DNA from: Pseudomonas vancouverensis
GTDB taxonomy: Bacteria > Pseudomonadota > Gammaproteobacteria > Pseudomonadales > Pseudomonadaceae
Direction of reading: 5' to 3'
Assembly (NCBI RefSeq): GCF_004348895.1
Contig: NZ_RRZK01000003.1
Coordinates: 151,510 to 215,509, forward strand
Length of the DNA: 64,000 nt
Shown: positions 43,023 to 52,163 of the stretch, one piece after another
How positions within the stretch are numbered: the stretch's first letter is position 1
Layout of the letters: each line of letters opens with the position of its first letter
Program-made: the position numbers and the translations under genes
Notes under the pieces: model-generated
Databases searched by the model: none
What the model saw: only the letters and a program-made list of their open reading frames with translations
What the model was told of the DNA's origin: nothing

Positions 43023-44120
43023 ATGTGCAGAGATAACGATATGCCCCCTCGAAAATCCCCCGATCAAAACAGCCAAACCTGGCGACGCACAGTATTGGTG
43101 GCAACCGACAGAGGCCAGTCAGTCATCGGCGAAATCGTCGATGGCAAGCTGAACGCCATCGCTTATTCCGCCTATGGCGAGCAGTCGGCGCAGCAGGAAG
43201 TAGCGGGGAGCCTGGGCTTCAACGGCCAACTACGCGAATCGACCATCGGCTGGTATTTGCTGGGCAATGGCTACCGCGCCTATAACCCGCGGTTGATGCG
43301 CTTTCACAGCCCGGACAGTTGGAGCCCGTTTGGTGGGGGTGGGTTGAATGCGTATATGTATTGCGTGGGGGATCCGGTGAATCGGTTTGATCCGACCGGG
43401 CATCGACCGGGGGTAACACCCTGGATTGATCGGGACGTGAAAAGGTTCTTTAGGGGCGTCTTCGACTTTTTCTTTGGCGGTTCCCAACGTACAGGCTCGA
43501 GCCACAGCAAGGCTCTGGGAGCCACAACCCACTTTGTCGATCAGACTGGAGTCCCCATGACACCCCAAAAAGACGGGATGATCCGTGCATTTAAAACAAT
43601 CGGGGCTACCGTCTCTGGCGCGCCAGGCCCCAGGGGGACCAGTTCGCCGGCAGTCGGATATGGCGTGACGCCGGCAAAAAACTTTCCGGGCTATGTTGGT
43701 GGCGCAGCACGTGATGGGTTGACCAACCACTCCCTCGATACACCACGCCAACCGGGAACATTCTATGCCGGTCATAGCTCCCCTGGCACCAAAAACGCAG
43801 GCAAACCTAAACCTAAACCTAAACCTAAACCTCAAAAAAAGGGCAGCTTTTATGACCCTCGGATCGTACATGAAGGCAAAATACCAGACGATTGGTCAGT
43901 CGAACATATGACACATTTGGGGGGGGCACCGCATAGCACCCCGTTCCAGGCACCGCCTCAACCCCAGGCTCCGCCGCCGCCAAGCCCAAGTCCAAGCCCG
44001 CCGTCCTCGAGAGATTCGACTCCCCCACGCTCTCGCCGATCCAGCGGAGATCCTCCCTTTTGGGGCAGGAGCAGCACATTGTCCTGGGAAGTAAACCCTT
44101 GGACCGTACGTCGTAAGTAA
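43023..44120 (+). CDS. Short RHS repeat-associated core protein, probable C-terminal frameshift
   Basis: This 365-codon frame holds a single RHS core (LGFNGQLRES, WYLLGNGYRAYNPRLMRFHS, PDSWSPFGGGGLNAYMYC, GDPVNRFDPTGH) of the TccC type, normally the junction just before a variable toxin tail. The rest of a full RHS shell is missing. The tail has five KP repeats. After about 43937 the frame reads as proline/serine noise, while the next frame (43937-44116, stop TAA at 44114) is GC-rich in third position and protein-like (VLERFDSPTLSPIQRRSS, then LGQEQHIVLGSKPLDRTS). One extra C in the run at 43939-43942 would join them. I read this as a frameshift or error. No immunity gene is seen. Confidence 0.65.
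   Translation: MCRDNDMPPRKSPDQNSQTWRRTVLVATDRGQSVIGEIVDGKLNAIAYSAYGEQSAQQEVAGSLGFNGQLRESTIGWYLLGNGYRAYNPRLMRFHSPDSWSPFGGGGLNAYMYCVGDPVNRFDPTGHRPGVTPWIDRDVKRFFRGVFDFFFGGSQRTGSSHSKALGATTHFVDQTGVPMTPQKDGMIRAFKTIGATVSGAPGPRGTSSPAVGYGVTPAKNFPGYVGGAARDGLTNHSLDTPRQPGTFYAGHSSPGTKNAGKPKPKPKPKPQKKGSFYDPRIVHEGKIPDDWSVEHMTHLGGAPHSTPFQAPPQPQAPPPPSPSPSPPSSRDSTPPRSRRSSGDPPFWGRSSTLSWEVNPWTVRRK
43803..43832 (+). repeat. Five-copy aaacct hexamer repeat in the RHS gene
   Basis: Five perfect, uninterrupted copies of aaacct encode Lys-Pro pairs. The unit is a multiple of three, so changes in copy number only alter the length of the KP linker. An A7 tract (43834-43840) and a G8 tract (43919-43926) lie just downstream. 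Confidence 0.85.
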
Positions 44121-44287
44121 TGAAAGTGAGCGGGTTGTAGGCGCTGCTGCACTCAACCATGTCGATGTGCAGCGCGCGATCTGAAAACTTTGGAGCACCC
44201 ATTGGCTGGCCTATACGAAAGGGAATGGCTGTCCCGAGATGCTCGTCTTTGTGATCGCTATCGCCATCAGCCGACCCCATTCGCAGC

Positions 44288-45427
44288 TTACTTGCCCCAC
44301 TCAATCATTTCACTATAAGGCGTCTGCAAATCCCGCTCCGGGATCTCCCAGATCACCAGCTTGGGCGGTGTCTGCTTGAACGCCGGGTTGTTGAAGTAGC
44401 CATTGGCGCCGCCGGAGAACTCGCCGCCGTCCTTGCCAAAGTTGCCGATCGGTGCGCCCAGCGCCTGTTGCAGGAAGCCGGCGAAGTTGGAGTTGCGCGA
44501 GAAGGATGTACCGATCAACGCGACGTTCGGCAGGTTGTCGTCGCCGAACAGGTCGTCGAGGTTGTCGCCGCCGCTTTGCACTTCGGCAGCCTTTTCGCTG
44601 ATCTGGGTGGCGGCCACGGTTTCCGGGGTGGGTTGCCAGCTCACCGGCAGCCACTCAAGGCCGGCCAGACGCACGAGGTCGCCAGGGCGGCGCGCCGGGT
44701 CTTGCACCTTGACCTCGAAATCCTTGTGCGGGGTGGCCCTGATGCCCATGGCCTGCACCTGCCGGGCCACTGCTTTGGCGGCGGCGGCCGAGCCGCTTTC
44801 GCTCCAGTGAGTGTCGGTGCGCAGATAGGCCTCGGCGCCCAGCGGTTGCAGGGTCGGCGCCAGATCAATCGCGGCGACGCCAGCCTTGTTCAAACCCGCG
44901 ACCCAGTTCACGGCACGCTCCTGCAATTGCACAGGGCGACGCAGATCGCACAGTTGCGCGCTGACAATACGGCTCTTGTCCGGCACCACCGCCACCAGCA
45001 GGGTGATGCCCTGCCTGGCCAAGCGCTGCTGAACATCGCGGACCACGCCGGCCTTGGTGTCGGCGTTGGCCTGAGCGTGACGGTTGATGCGCATTTCATC
45101 GGTCAGGAACAGCCAGCCCGGGCAACCGGAACGCACCCGTGGCCCGGTATCGCTCAGTGCCAGCCAGCTTGCGCCACGCTCCAGGTTCGCCGCCTGCTCG
45201 GGCACCACACCCTTGGACAATTGCTTGGCGATCTTGTGGGTCACCTCGCCGTGCAGCACGTCATCCGTCGTCAGTTTGACCGGCAGCAGCTCGACCTTGC
45301 CACTGAGCAGCAGCCAGGCGCAGGAGACAAAGCCGACGCTCAGGAAGGTGACAAACACCACGCCCGCGAGCTTGCTGATGCGGGCGTTGAATTCACTCGG
45401 TGGAGCCGGTACGTGAGAAGAAGACAT
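44288..45427 (-). CDS. wssI: Cellulose acetylation protein WssI (AlgJ/AlgX-like)
   Basis: This 379-residue protein has one N-terminal helix (about 20-42) and a periplasmic SGNH-hydrolase-like domain. The Asp-His pair is in YLRTDTHWSESG and the Ser in IGTSFSRNSNF, the layout of AlgX/AlgJ-type acetyltransferases. In the wss system WssF-I move acetyl groups to cellulose. It is the last gene in the operon and ends near the RHS gene. In P. fluorescens SBW25 a wssJ gene follows; here it is absent. Confidence 0.85.
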   Translation of the reverse strand: MSSSHVPAPPSEFNARISKLAGVVFVTFLSVGFVSCAWLLLSGKVELLPVKLTTDDVLHGEVTHKIAKQLSKGVVPEQAANLERGASWLALSDTGPRVRSGCPGWLFLTDEMRINRHAQANADTKAGVVRDVQQRLARQGITLLVAVVPDKSRIVSAQLCDLRRPVQLQERAVNWVAGLNKAGVAAIDLAPTLQPLGAEAYLRTDTHWSESGSAAAAKAVARQVQAMGIRATPHKDFEVKVQDPARRPGDLVRLAGLEWLPVSWQPTPETVAATQISEKAAEVQSGGDNLDDLFGDDNLPNVALIGTSFSRNSNFAGFLQQALGAPIGNFGKDGGEFSGGANGYFNNPAFKQTPPKLVIWEIPERDLQTPYSEMIEWGK

Positions 45428-45438
45428 GAGCGCCGCCG

Positions 45439-46854
45439 TCAGAACTGGAAGTACAGGAAAGGCACTGCTTCACGGCTCGCGATCAACGCGAACGAAAGCA
45501 GGAAGCCCGCCACCGGCCACAAGGCCGCCATCGGTGCATACCAGGCGTAGCCACCGAACCGCTGCTCGCAGCGCTCGTGCAACAACGGCGCAACGACGCA
45601 CAGCACGCCGAGCAACGCCGCCAGGCCGTGCACCGGACGCAGGGTCACGGCCAGCGCATCACCCAGGGCAAAGCCATGCAGGCCGAACTGGCCGGCATAC
45701 ATGGTCAGCGCCGTGTGGAAGTCCGGCGAACGGAACAGGGTCCAGGCGAGGAACACGAACAGCAGCGTCAGGCTGTGGGACAACAGCGGCGGAATGCTCG
45801 GCAGGTTCGAGCGCGACCACAGTCGGTCGACGCACAGGGCAATACCGTGGGCCGCGCCCCACAGCAGATAGTTCCAGCTGTCGCCGCCGTGCCACAAGCC
45901 GGCGATGGCCATGGTCAGGAACAGGTTGCGATAGGTCTTCCAGACGCCATTACGGTTACCACCGAGGGCGATGTACAGGTAATCGCGCAGCCAGCTCGAC
46001 AGCGACAGGTGCCAGCGCCGCCAGAAGTCCTGGATGCTGCTGGCCAGGTACGGCCGGTTGAAGTTTTCCGGAAAGTGGAAACCCAGCATCAGGCCCAGGC
46101 CGATGGCCATGGCGCTGTAGCCGGCGAAGTCGAAGAACAGTTGCAGCGAGTAAGCCAGGCAGCCGATCCACGCATCGACGAAGGACGGGTTGTCCAGGTG
46201 GAAGGCCACGTCCACCAGCGGCGACAGGGTGTCCGCCACCAGTACCTTCATGCACATGCCGATCATGAAGCGGCGCGCACCGAGGGAGAAATTCTGCCAG
46301 TTGAAATAACGCTGGGTCAGCTCACGGCGCACCCAGTCATACCGGATGATCGGCCCGGCGATCGAGTGGCCGAACATCGAAATGTAGGTCGCGTAATTGA
46401 TGAAACTGCGCTCCACCGGCACCGTGTGCCGGTGCACGTCCACCAAGTAGGAAATCGCCTGCAACACGATGAACGACAGACCCGCCGGCAGCGCCACACG
46501 CTGCCATTCCAGCGGCATGGCGCCGTAGTAGCTGATCAGGTCACTCAAGGTTCCGGCGAGGATGTTGGCGTACTTGTACCAGCACAGCACCGCCGTGTTG
46601 AACACGATCAACGCGATCAACAACCTCACCCGCCCTTTCGAGCCCACCGGGGCACGGTCGACCATCAGGCCGCCAACCCACGCGACTATGGTCAACACCA
46701 CGTGCAGGGTCAGGAACAGCGGGCTCAGCCAGCCATAGAACAGCCAGCTGCCGATCAGCAGGATGACGTTGCGCCAGGCTGGTTTGCCCAAGGCATACAC
46801 CAGCAAAAACGCAGGCAGGAACAGCGTCAGGAACTCGAGTGAGGCGAAGACCAT
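45439..46854 (-). CDS. wssH: MBOAT O-acyltransferase WssH (AlgI-like)
   Basis: This 471-residue membrane protein has about 10 helices and the MBOAT active histidine in AGLWHGGDSWNYLLWGAAHG, plus the RPYLASSIQDFWRRWHLSLSSWLRDYLY block. It carries acetyl groups across the membrane for cellulose modification, as AlgI does for alginate. It lies between wssG (18-base gap) and wssI (11-base gap). Confidence 0.92.
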   Translation of the reverse strand: MVFASLEFLTLFLPAFLLVYALGKPAWRNVILLIGSWLFYGWLSPLFLTLHVVLTIVAWVGGLMVDRAPVGSKGRVRLLIALIVFNTAVLCWYKYANILAGTLSDLISYYGAMPLEWQRVALPAGLSFIVLQAISYLVDVHRHTVPVERSFINYATYISMFGHSIAGPIIRYDWVRRELTQRYFNWQNFSLGARRFMIGMCMKVLVADTLSPLVDVAFHLDNPSFVDAWIGCLAYSLQLFFDFAGYSAMAIGLGLMLGFHFPENFNRPYLASSIQDFWRRWHLSLSSWLRDYLYIALGGNRNGVWKTYRNLFLTMAIAGLWHGGDSWNYLLWGAAHGIALCVDRLWSRSNLPSIPPLLSHSLTLLFVFLAWTLFRSPDFHTALTMYAGQFGLHGFALGDALAVTLRPVHGLAALLGVLCVVAPLLHERCEQRFGGYAWYAPMAALWPVAGFLLSFALIASREAVPFLYFQF

Positions 46855-46872
46855 GGCGGCGGCAGAATCCGA

Positions 46873-47544
46873 TCAGTGGGACAGAGTATCCGTGGCGTTC
46901 AGGAGTCGCGGACCGGTGGCCGACGGCACCAGCAGCACGCTGTAACGCTCGCCCGCTTTCAGGTCGCCCAGGTTCAGCGGCTCGCCGACATTGGCATTCG
47001 CACACACCAGTTGCACCGACAGGCTCACCGGGTTGATCGAGCGACGTTGCAGGTTGTCCACCGGTACGGCCTTGAACAGGTCCGCGGTACGTCCGGCCGG
47101 ACGCAGGCTGGCGTCGGCGCAGGACGCGTCGACGTTGAAGAACGCCAGCGAGGCTTTCAAGCCGTTGAAGTCGTCCGGCTGCTCGCGCACGGCAACTTGC
47201 TTGATACCGGCGCCATCCGCCACTGCCACCACGGTGGCAAATTCACCCGGCTCGATCTTCAGGTCCATGGCCAGTTTCTGTGCGCCACTGACCAGGGTGC
47301 CCTTGACCGGGCTAGTCGATTGCACCGGGAAAAACAGCGACACCGGCTGCGCGGTTTCCAGGCGCATCGGTGGTTGGCCTGCCTGGGCAACGACGTCCAG
47401 TGGCGCGCTGCTGGCGTTGACGAAGCGGATGAACGCCGCGTCTTCGCTCGGGCCGGTGGGGTACAGGGCAAACTCGGCAGCCAGGACGTTGGTGCTGCAG
47501 ATCAGCGCCACCACGGCAGAGACGATAGAACGCGTGCGCATCAC
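46873..47544 (-). CDS. wssG: Cellulose acetylation protein WssG (AlgF-like)
   Basis: This 223-residue exported protein has a signal peptide (SIVSAVVALICSTNVLAAE) and repeated beta segments resembling AlgF (EFALYPTGPSEDAAFIRFVNASS, then VQSTSPVKGTLVSG). AlgF is an accessory of alginate acetylation in the periplasm. Its start overlaps the wssF stop by 4 bases, indicating coupled translation. Confidence 0.85.
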   Translation of the reverse strand: MMRTRSIVSAVVALICSTNVLAAEFALYPTGPSEDAAFIRFVNASSAPLDVVAQAGQPPMRLETAQPVSLFFPVQSTSPVKGTLVSGAQKLAMDLKIEPGEFATVVAVADGAGIKQVAVREQPDDFNGLKASLAFFNVDASCADASLRPAGRTADLFKAVPVDNLQRRSINPVSLSVQLVCANANVGEPLNLGDLKAGERYSVLLVPSATGPRLLNATDTLSH

Positions 47545-48209
47545 TGCTTGGCTCCCTTGTTGCTGACCGCATCGGCCGGCAGCTTGGCCAGCGCACCGCC
47601 AATGGCGGTGGCCCAGGATTTGTAGCCGGCCACGGTGAAGTGCTGACCGTCAGTGGTCACCCACTCGCCCGGCTTGGAGAACGTCAGCGAGTCGATGTAG
47701 GTGCACGGCGCCACGTTGCTCGCCAGGAACGCCGACATCAGCTTGGTGCGCGTGTCGTTCTTCTTGTACATGCCGCCTTCCTTGCCCCACGCCGGGCCGA
47801 CCCAGGCGCACTTGGCACCGTTGGCGGTGATTTCCTTGGCCAGGGCGGTGACGTTCTGCCAGGCCCAGGCTTTCGGGAACACCGGCTTGTCGTAGGAAGC
47901 CATGGTGTCACCGATGACCAGGACCACCAGGTCAGGCTTGTCGGCGGCAATCAGGTCCTTGATCGGCGTCGTGGTGGCTTCGCGGCCCTTGATGACGATC
48001 TTGCCATCACCCTTCTGCTCGGCACCGCAGTCGACTTTCTTGGTGATCAGCCAGTCGCCGGCGCTGGCGCCGCAGGCACCGATCGAATGCACTTTCGCGC
48101 CCTGCTGGGTCAGGTTGGCTTGCAGCGGTTCCATCAAGTGGTCCGCCAGGCTCATGTGGCTTTCGCCAAGCACCAGAAGGGTCATACCGGCAAGAACGGA
48201 AGCAGGCAT
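47541..48209 (-). CDS. wssF: Cellulose acetylation protein WssF (SGNH hydrolase-like)
   Basis: This 222-residue protein has a hydrophobic start (ASVLAGMTLLVLGESHMS) with the SGNH Ser in GESHMS, then Gly and Asn boxes. The Asp-His pair is in TTDGQHFTVAGY. In wss operons it is part of the acetylation set. It starts 15 bases after the wssE stop. Confidence 0.88.
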   Translation of the reverse strand: MPASVLAGMTLLVLGESHMSLADHLMEPLQANLTQQGAKVHSIGACGASAGDWLITKKVDCGAEQKGDGKIVIKGREATTTPIKDLIAADKPDLVVLVIGDTMASYDKPVFPKAWAWQNVTALAKEITANGAKCAWVGPAWGKEGGMYKKNDTRTKLMSAFLASNVAPCTYIDSLTFSKPGEWVTTDGQHFTVAGYKSWATAIGGALAKLPADAVSNKGAKQ

Positions 48210-48224
48210 CTAAGTCTCCAGAAA

Positions 48225-51200
48225 TCAGTTTGAATAAGGGGAACGGTAAGGGCTGACCGGCAGCTCCATCGAGCCATTCATGTCTTCGAACATGTAGCGC
48301 AGGTACATGGCCCCGGTGAATTGCTTGTAATCCTGAGCGTTGTCCACGCCCAGGTTGGCGCCCAGGAAGAAGTTCGAACCGAACTTGTACTCACCCGCGC
48401 CGCTGAGGCTGTAGCCCACGCCAGTCTTGGTCTGGCCGCTGTAACGCTGGTTGCTGGCCGCCTGCAGGTCTTTGTCGTTGGGGAAGTAGTCCGCTGCATC
48501 CTGGTCGAAGTACTGCACGCCCACCGAGCCCTTGACCTGATAGGAGAAGCGGTCGGTGCGCTGCGACCAGGCCACCGGCACACCCAGGGCGAAGTAGCTT
48601 TGCGGGCTGAAGTAGCCGCCATGACCGTAGGTGAAGAAGTCCTGGTTGTTCTCGAAGCTCATGCCGGTCGCACTCAGGCCCAGCGTCAGCTTGCTGTCCT
48701 CGGCATTGTGCAGGTACCAGTAGACGCCACCGCCGAGTTCGGTACGGCTGTTGGATTCGACGTTGTGGCCCAGCAGCTTGTGCCACGAACCGTAGCCGTA
48801 GGTGCCGACCTGCTGATCGTCATAGCTGAGCTGGGCGCGGGCGCCATTGGCTGTCACGCCGCCCCACGACTGGCCGGTGCGGTCGTCGGTGGTGCCGGCG
48901 AACGAGGTCACGCTGTCGGTGACCGGGCGCCGGGACACGTTGACGCCGTAGCGCACGTTGGAGTTATCGGCCAGCGGCCGGTCGACACTGACGCCACCGG
49001 CGGCCGTGCTGTACTTGAAGCCGATGGGCGTGGTGCCCAGGTCAGCCTTGATGCCTTCGTCCGGACGGGCATAAGCCACACTCAGGCCGACGCCGGAGTC
49101 GCGCTGGGAACCGGCACCATCGGCAGAGCCTCCACCGCCGAAACGCGCGGCGGAATCGCTGCCGACACTGCCGGCATTCAACGACACCGGGGTTACGCGC
49201 ACGGCGTAGCGGTTTTCGCCGGAGGGAATATTGATCTCCAGCGGCGTCTCGGTGTCGGTCATCTTGCTCAGGCCCGACTCGCTGTCGTTGCTGCGGATGG
49301 TCACGCCCTGGGTTACGTAGGCGCTGCGTTCCTGAAGGATGTTGTCCAGGGCACGCTGGGCCGAGCTGGCTTGATCGACAGCCACGTTGACAGTGCCCTG
49401 CGGCGCCTGCGGTGCAAACGGATTACCCGCCACACCGGCATAACGCCCGGCCGGCAGTGGCTGTCGCGCGGCACCTGCCGCGGCCACTCGCGGCAGCGGC
49501 TGACCTGGATAAGCATCCGGCGGCAGCACATCATTGCTGGCAACCAGAACCGGCGCCTGCGCTTCAAGCTGCGCCTGGGCCGGTGCGGGAATGCTGTCCA
49601 CCGGCACGCGGCTGACCTGATTGCGTTGACCCGCCTTGCCCACGAACGGGTTGGGCGCGACGTTCAGGCTGTTGGCCTGAGCCGTCAGGCTGCGTTTCTG
49701 CTCGTCCTGCTCAATGGCGACGGCCTTGCGCAGCAACTCGGTGGCCTGGCTCGACTTGCCCATGGCGCGGTAGATCCGCGCCGCCTCGGTCAGCGATTGC
49801 GGGTCGTAGTTCTGCAGCTTCTGGAACTGGTCCAGCGCCCGTTCGGCATAACCGTTGTCATGGGCCTGAACCGCCGCATCCGCAGCATTGAGCAGCATCT
49901 GCGGATCGTTGGGCTGGCGCTGCAGCAAGGGTTTGTACAGTTCGAACGCCTTGGCATTGTCGCCGCTGCTGGCGTACATCCGCGCCAGCGCCGAGACCGC
50001 ACCGGCGTCTCCCGGGCGTGCGGCCAATGCCGGTGCGAGGGTGTCATAGGCCCCAGCCAGGTCGCCGTTCTCGCGCAGAATATCGGCCTGACGAATGCGG
50101 TACTGATACAGCACATCATCGAAGCGCTTGCGCGTGGCCACGCTCATCGGCTGGTTCTGCAAGCCGCGCAGGATCGAGTTGACCTGTGCATCGTCGCCAG
50201 TCTTGAGCAGCAGGTTGGCGTATTGCAGCATCAGGTCGGCCGAAGGCGTACGCGACTGGGCAATCACATCACGCATCATCTGCTGCGCATGGGCCGAATC
50301 GCCAGCGTCCACGTAGGCCGCGGCCAGGGTGGCCATGCCGTCAGGGCTGCGGCTGGCAGCCGGTTGCAAGCGATCAAGCAGAGCCAGCGCGTCCTGGCGC
50401 TGACCGCGCTTGGCGATGGTGGCCGCCAGTTTGATTTGCACCGTGAGGGTGATCTGGTCGGCCAACTGGTTCATGTCCGCGGTGCGGCGCTCGGCCGGAA
50501 TACGGCTCATCGTCGCCTGTGCAGCATTCCATTGCTCCATTTCCACCGAAAGCAAGGTGCTGGTGTACAGCGCATCGATGTTGCTCGGATGGGCCTTCAG
50601 GTAACTGTCGATCAGGTCACGGGCTTTCTGCGATTCGCCAGCCTTGAGGTACAGGCGTGCCAGGTCAAAACGGGTCCAGACGTTGTCCGGGTCGTCCTGC
50701 ACGGCTTGCATCAGCGCCTGTTGCGCGGCGCGACTATCGCCGCGCTGCTCGGCCAGCTTGGCCGTCTGGGTCGAGCGCAAGGCACGCAGGCGAGCGCCAC
50801 CGCCCATCTCGGCTTGCTGGGCCGGTGTCAGGGTGTCGAGCAGGCGCAGGGCCTCATCGGCCTGACCGGTTTGCGCCAGCACATTGACCAGGCCCTGAAC
50901 GGCTTGCGGGTTGCCGCGCTGTACGCTCAACACCTGACGATAGTTGGCCTGGGCGGCGTCCAGTTGCCCGGATTGTGCCTGAATGTCGGCCAGGGTCAGG
51001 CGTGCATCGACACCGTTGGGATTCAGACGCATGGCCTGGGCAACGCTGTCTTGCGCCTTGGCCGGTTGCGTTTTGGCCTGATCACGCGCCTGTTGCAGCA
51101 GCGCCCAGTAGCGCACGTTGTTCAGTGCCGGTTTCCAGCGCGTGCCGCCGTTGGCAATGGCGCGGTTGAGCAACTGCTCGGCCTCACCCAAGCGGTTTTG

Positions 51201-52163
51201 CTGCTGACGCACCACCCCCAGGCCACCCAGGGCGTCGGCATCGTCGGGTTTGTTTTTCAGGCGCGCAGCGAAGGCCTGCTCGGCGCCGGCCTGATCGCCC
51301 TTCTCCAGCGCCGCCAGCCCACGAGCCACCATCGGGTCTTGCTGCCACACTGGCGCGGCCGCCGTGGTCGACTGTGACTTGCCCTTGCTCATCAGGTCAC
51401 GGATTTCCTGATCGTCGGGGTGTTCCTTGAGAAAGTCTTCGAACAACGGCACTTCAGAGGCCGTCGGCGGCCCCATCCAGACCAGCGCCAGGCGCCAGCT
51501 CTGATCGGCATCACCGGCGATGTCGACGCGTTTGGTCAGTTTGGCCAGGGCACGAATGCCTTCGGCGCGACTGTCTTCGTGACGCACCAGATGCTTGGCC
51601 AGGAACAGCGCCACAATCGAGTCGTCCGGCATCTCCCGGGACAAGCGCTCCAGACCCTTGCGCGCTTCAGGCCAGTCGGCGTCGTTGAAGCCCAGGTTGG
51701 TGTAGTACTCGCGCCCGATCTTGCCTTCCGGCGTGCGCCCGGCGAACAGCTTGCGGAACACAACGGTGGCCTGGTCACGCTGGTCACCATCGGCCAGGCG
51801 TCGGGCTTCGTCGAGCAAGGCGATATTCTGCGGATCGGTCAGGGCGATGTCCTGCTCCAGTTGCGCGGCCTGCCACGGTCGCGGCGACAGGGCCTGCAAG
51901 CGCGCCAGGTATTCTTGCGCCTGTGCCGGTTTGCTTTGTTTGACGCCGATCAGGCCCATGCCATAAAGGGCATCGACCTGGTTGGGGTCCAGACGCAGGA
52001 CCTTCTGCCACGACTCGGCCGCACGCGCAGCGTTGTCCCGGGCCTGCCAGTACTGGCCCTGCTCGACCAGCAGCGCCTTGGCATCGTTGGTTTCAGCGTG
52101 GACAGCAGTGCCGATCAGGGCGGCGAAGATGCCGATGGCTAGCGTGTGACGGCGCGGGTGCAT
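48225..52163 (-). CDS. wssE: Cellulose export porin WssE (BcsC)
   Basis: This 1312-residue protein has a signal peptide (LAIGIFAALIGTAVHAE) and about 18 TPR-like repeats (residues about 30-840; for example PAQAQEYLARLQALSPRPWQ and DDADALGGLGVVRQQQNRLGEAEQLL). A linker follows, then a BcsC-type beta-barrel (about 960-1312, ending SMELPVSPYRSPYSN). TPRs span the periplasm and bind peptidoglycan, and the barrel exports the glucan. Its start overlaps the 3' end of wssD by 25 bases. Confidence 0.93.
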   Translation of the reverse strand: MHPRRHTLAIGIFAALIGTAVHAETNDAKALLVEQGQYWQARDNAARAAESWQKVLRLDPNQVDALYGMGLIGVKQSKPAQAQEYLARLQALSPRPWQAAQLEQDIALTDPQNIALLDEARRLADGDQRDQATVVFRKLFAGRTPEGKIGREYYTNLGFNDADWPEARKGLERLSREMPDDSIVALFLAKHLVRHEDSRAEGIRALAKLTKRVDIAGDADQSWRLALVWMGPPTASEVPLFEDFLKEHPDDQEIRDLMSKGKSQSTTAAAPVWQQDPMVARGLAALEKGDQAGAEQAFAARLKNKPDDADALGGLGVVRQQQNRLGEAEQLLNRAIANGGTRWKPALNNVRYWALLQQARDQAKTQPAKAQDSVAQAMRLNPNGVDARLTLADIQAQSGQLDAAQANYRQVLSVQRGNPQAVQGLVNVLAQTGQADEALRLLDTLTPAQQAEMGGGARLRALRSTQTAKLAEQRGDSRAAQQALMQAVQDDPDNVWTRFDLARLYLKAGESQKARDLIDSYLKAHPSNIDALYTSTLLSVEMEQWNAAQATMSRIPAERRTADMNQLADQITLTVQIKLAATIAKRGQRQDALALLDRLQPAASRSPDGMATLAAAYVDAGDSAHAQQMMRDVIAQSRTPSADLMLQYANLLLKTGDDAQVNSILRGLQNQPMSVATRKRFDDVLYQYRIRQADILRENGDLAGAYDTLAPALAARPGDAGAVSALARMYASSGDNAKAFELYKPLLQRQPNDPQMLLNAADAAVQAHDNGYAERALDQFQKLQNYDPQSLTEAARIYRAMGKSSQATELLRKAVAIEQDEQKRSLTAQANSLNVAPNPFVGKAGQRNQVSRVPVDSIPAPAQAQLEAQAPVLVASNDVLPPDAYPGQPLPRVAAAGAARQPLPAGRYAGVAGNPFAPQAPQGTVNVAVDQASSAQRALDNILQERSAYVTQGVTIRSNDSESGLSKMTDTETPLEINIPSGENRYAVRVTPVSLNAGSVGSDSAARFGGGGSADGAGSQRDSGVGLSVAYARPDEGIKADLGTTPIGFKYSTAAGGVSVDRPLADNSNVRYGVNVSRRPVTDSVTSFAGTTDDRTGQSWGGVTANGARAQLSYDDQQVGTYGYGSWHKLLGHNVESNSRTELGGGVYWYLHNAEDSKLTLGLSATGMSFENNQDFFTYGHGGYFSPQSYFALGVPVAWSQRTDRFSYQVKGSVGVQYFDQDAADYFPNDKDLQAASNQRYSGQTKTGVGYSLSGAGEYKFGSNFFLGANLGVDNAQDYKQFTGAMYLRYMFEDMNGSMELPVSPYRSPYSN

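Noticed and set aside
43803..43832. Telomere-like aaacct repeat considered as a structural or CRISPR-like array
   Set aside because: Only five 6-base units with no spacers, inside a coding frame as KP repeats; no CRISPR array is present anywhere in the window.
43825..44304. 159-codon minus-strand frame opposite the RHS tail
   Set aside because: Low-complexity mirror of the Pro/Ser-rich tail; no ribosome site and no domain, so not an immunity gene.
48321..51377. 1018-codon plus-strand frame opposite wssE
   Set aside because: It is a mirror of a GC-rich repeated coding region; composition and lack of start support show it is a shadow.
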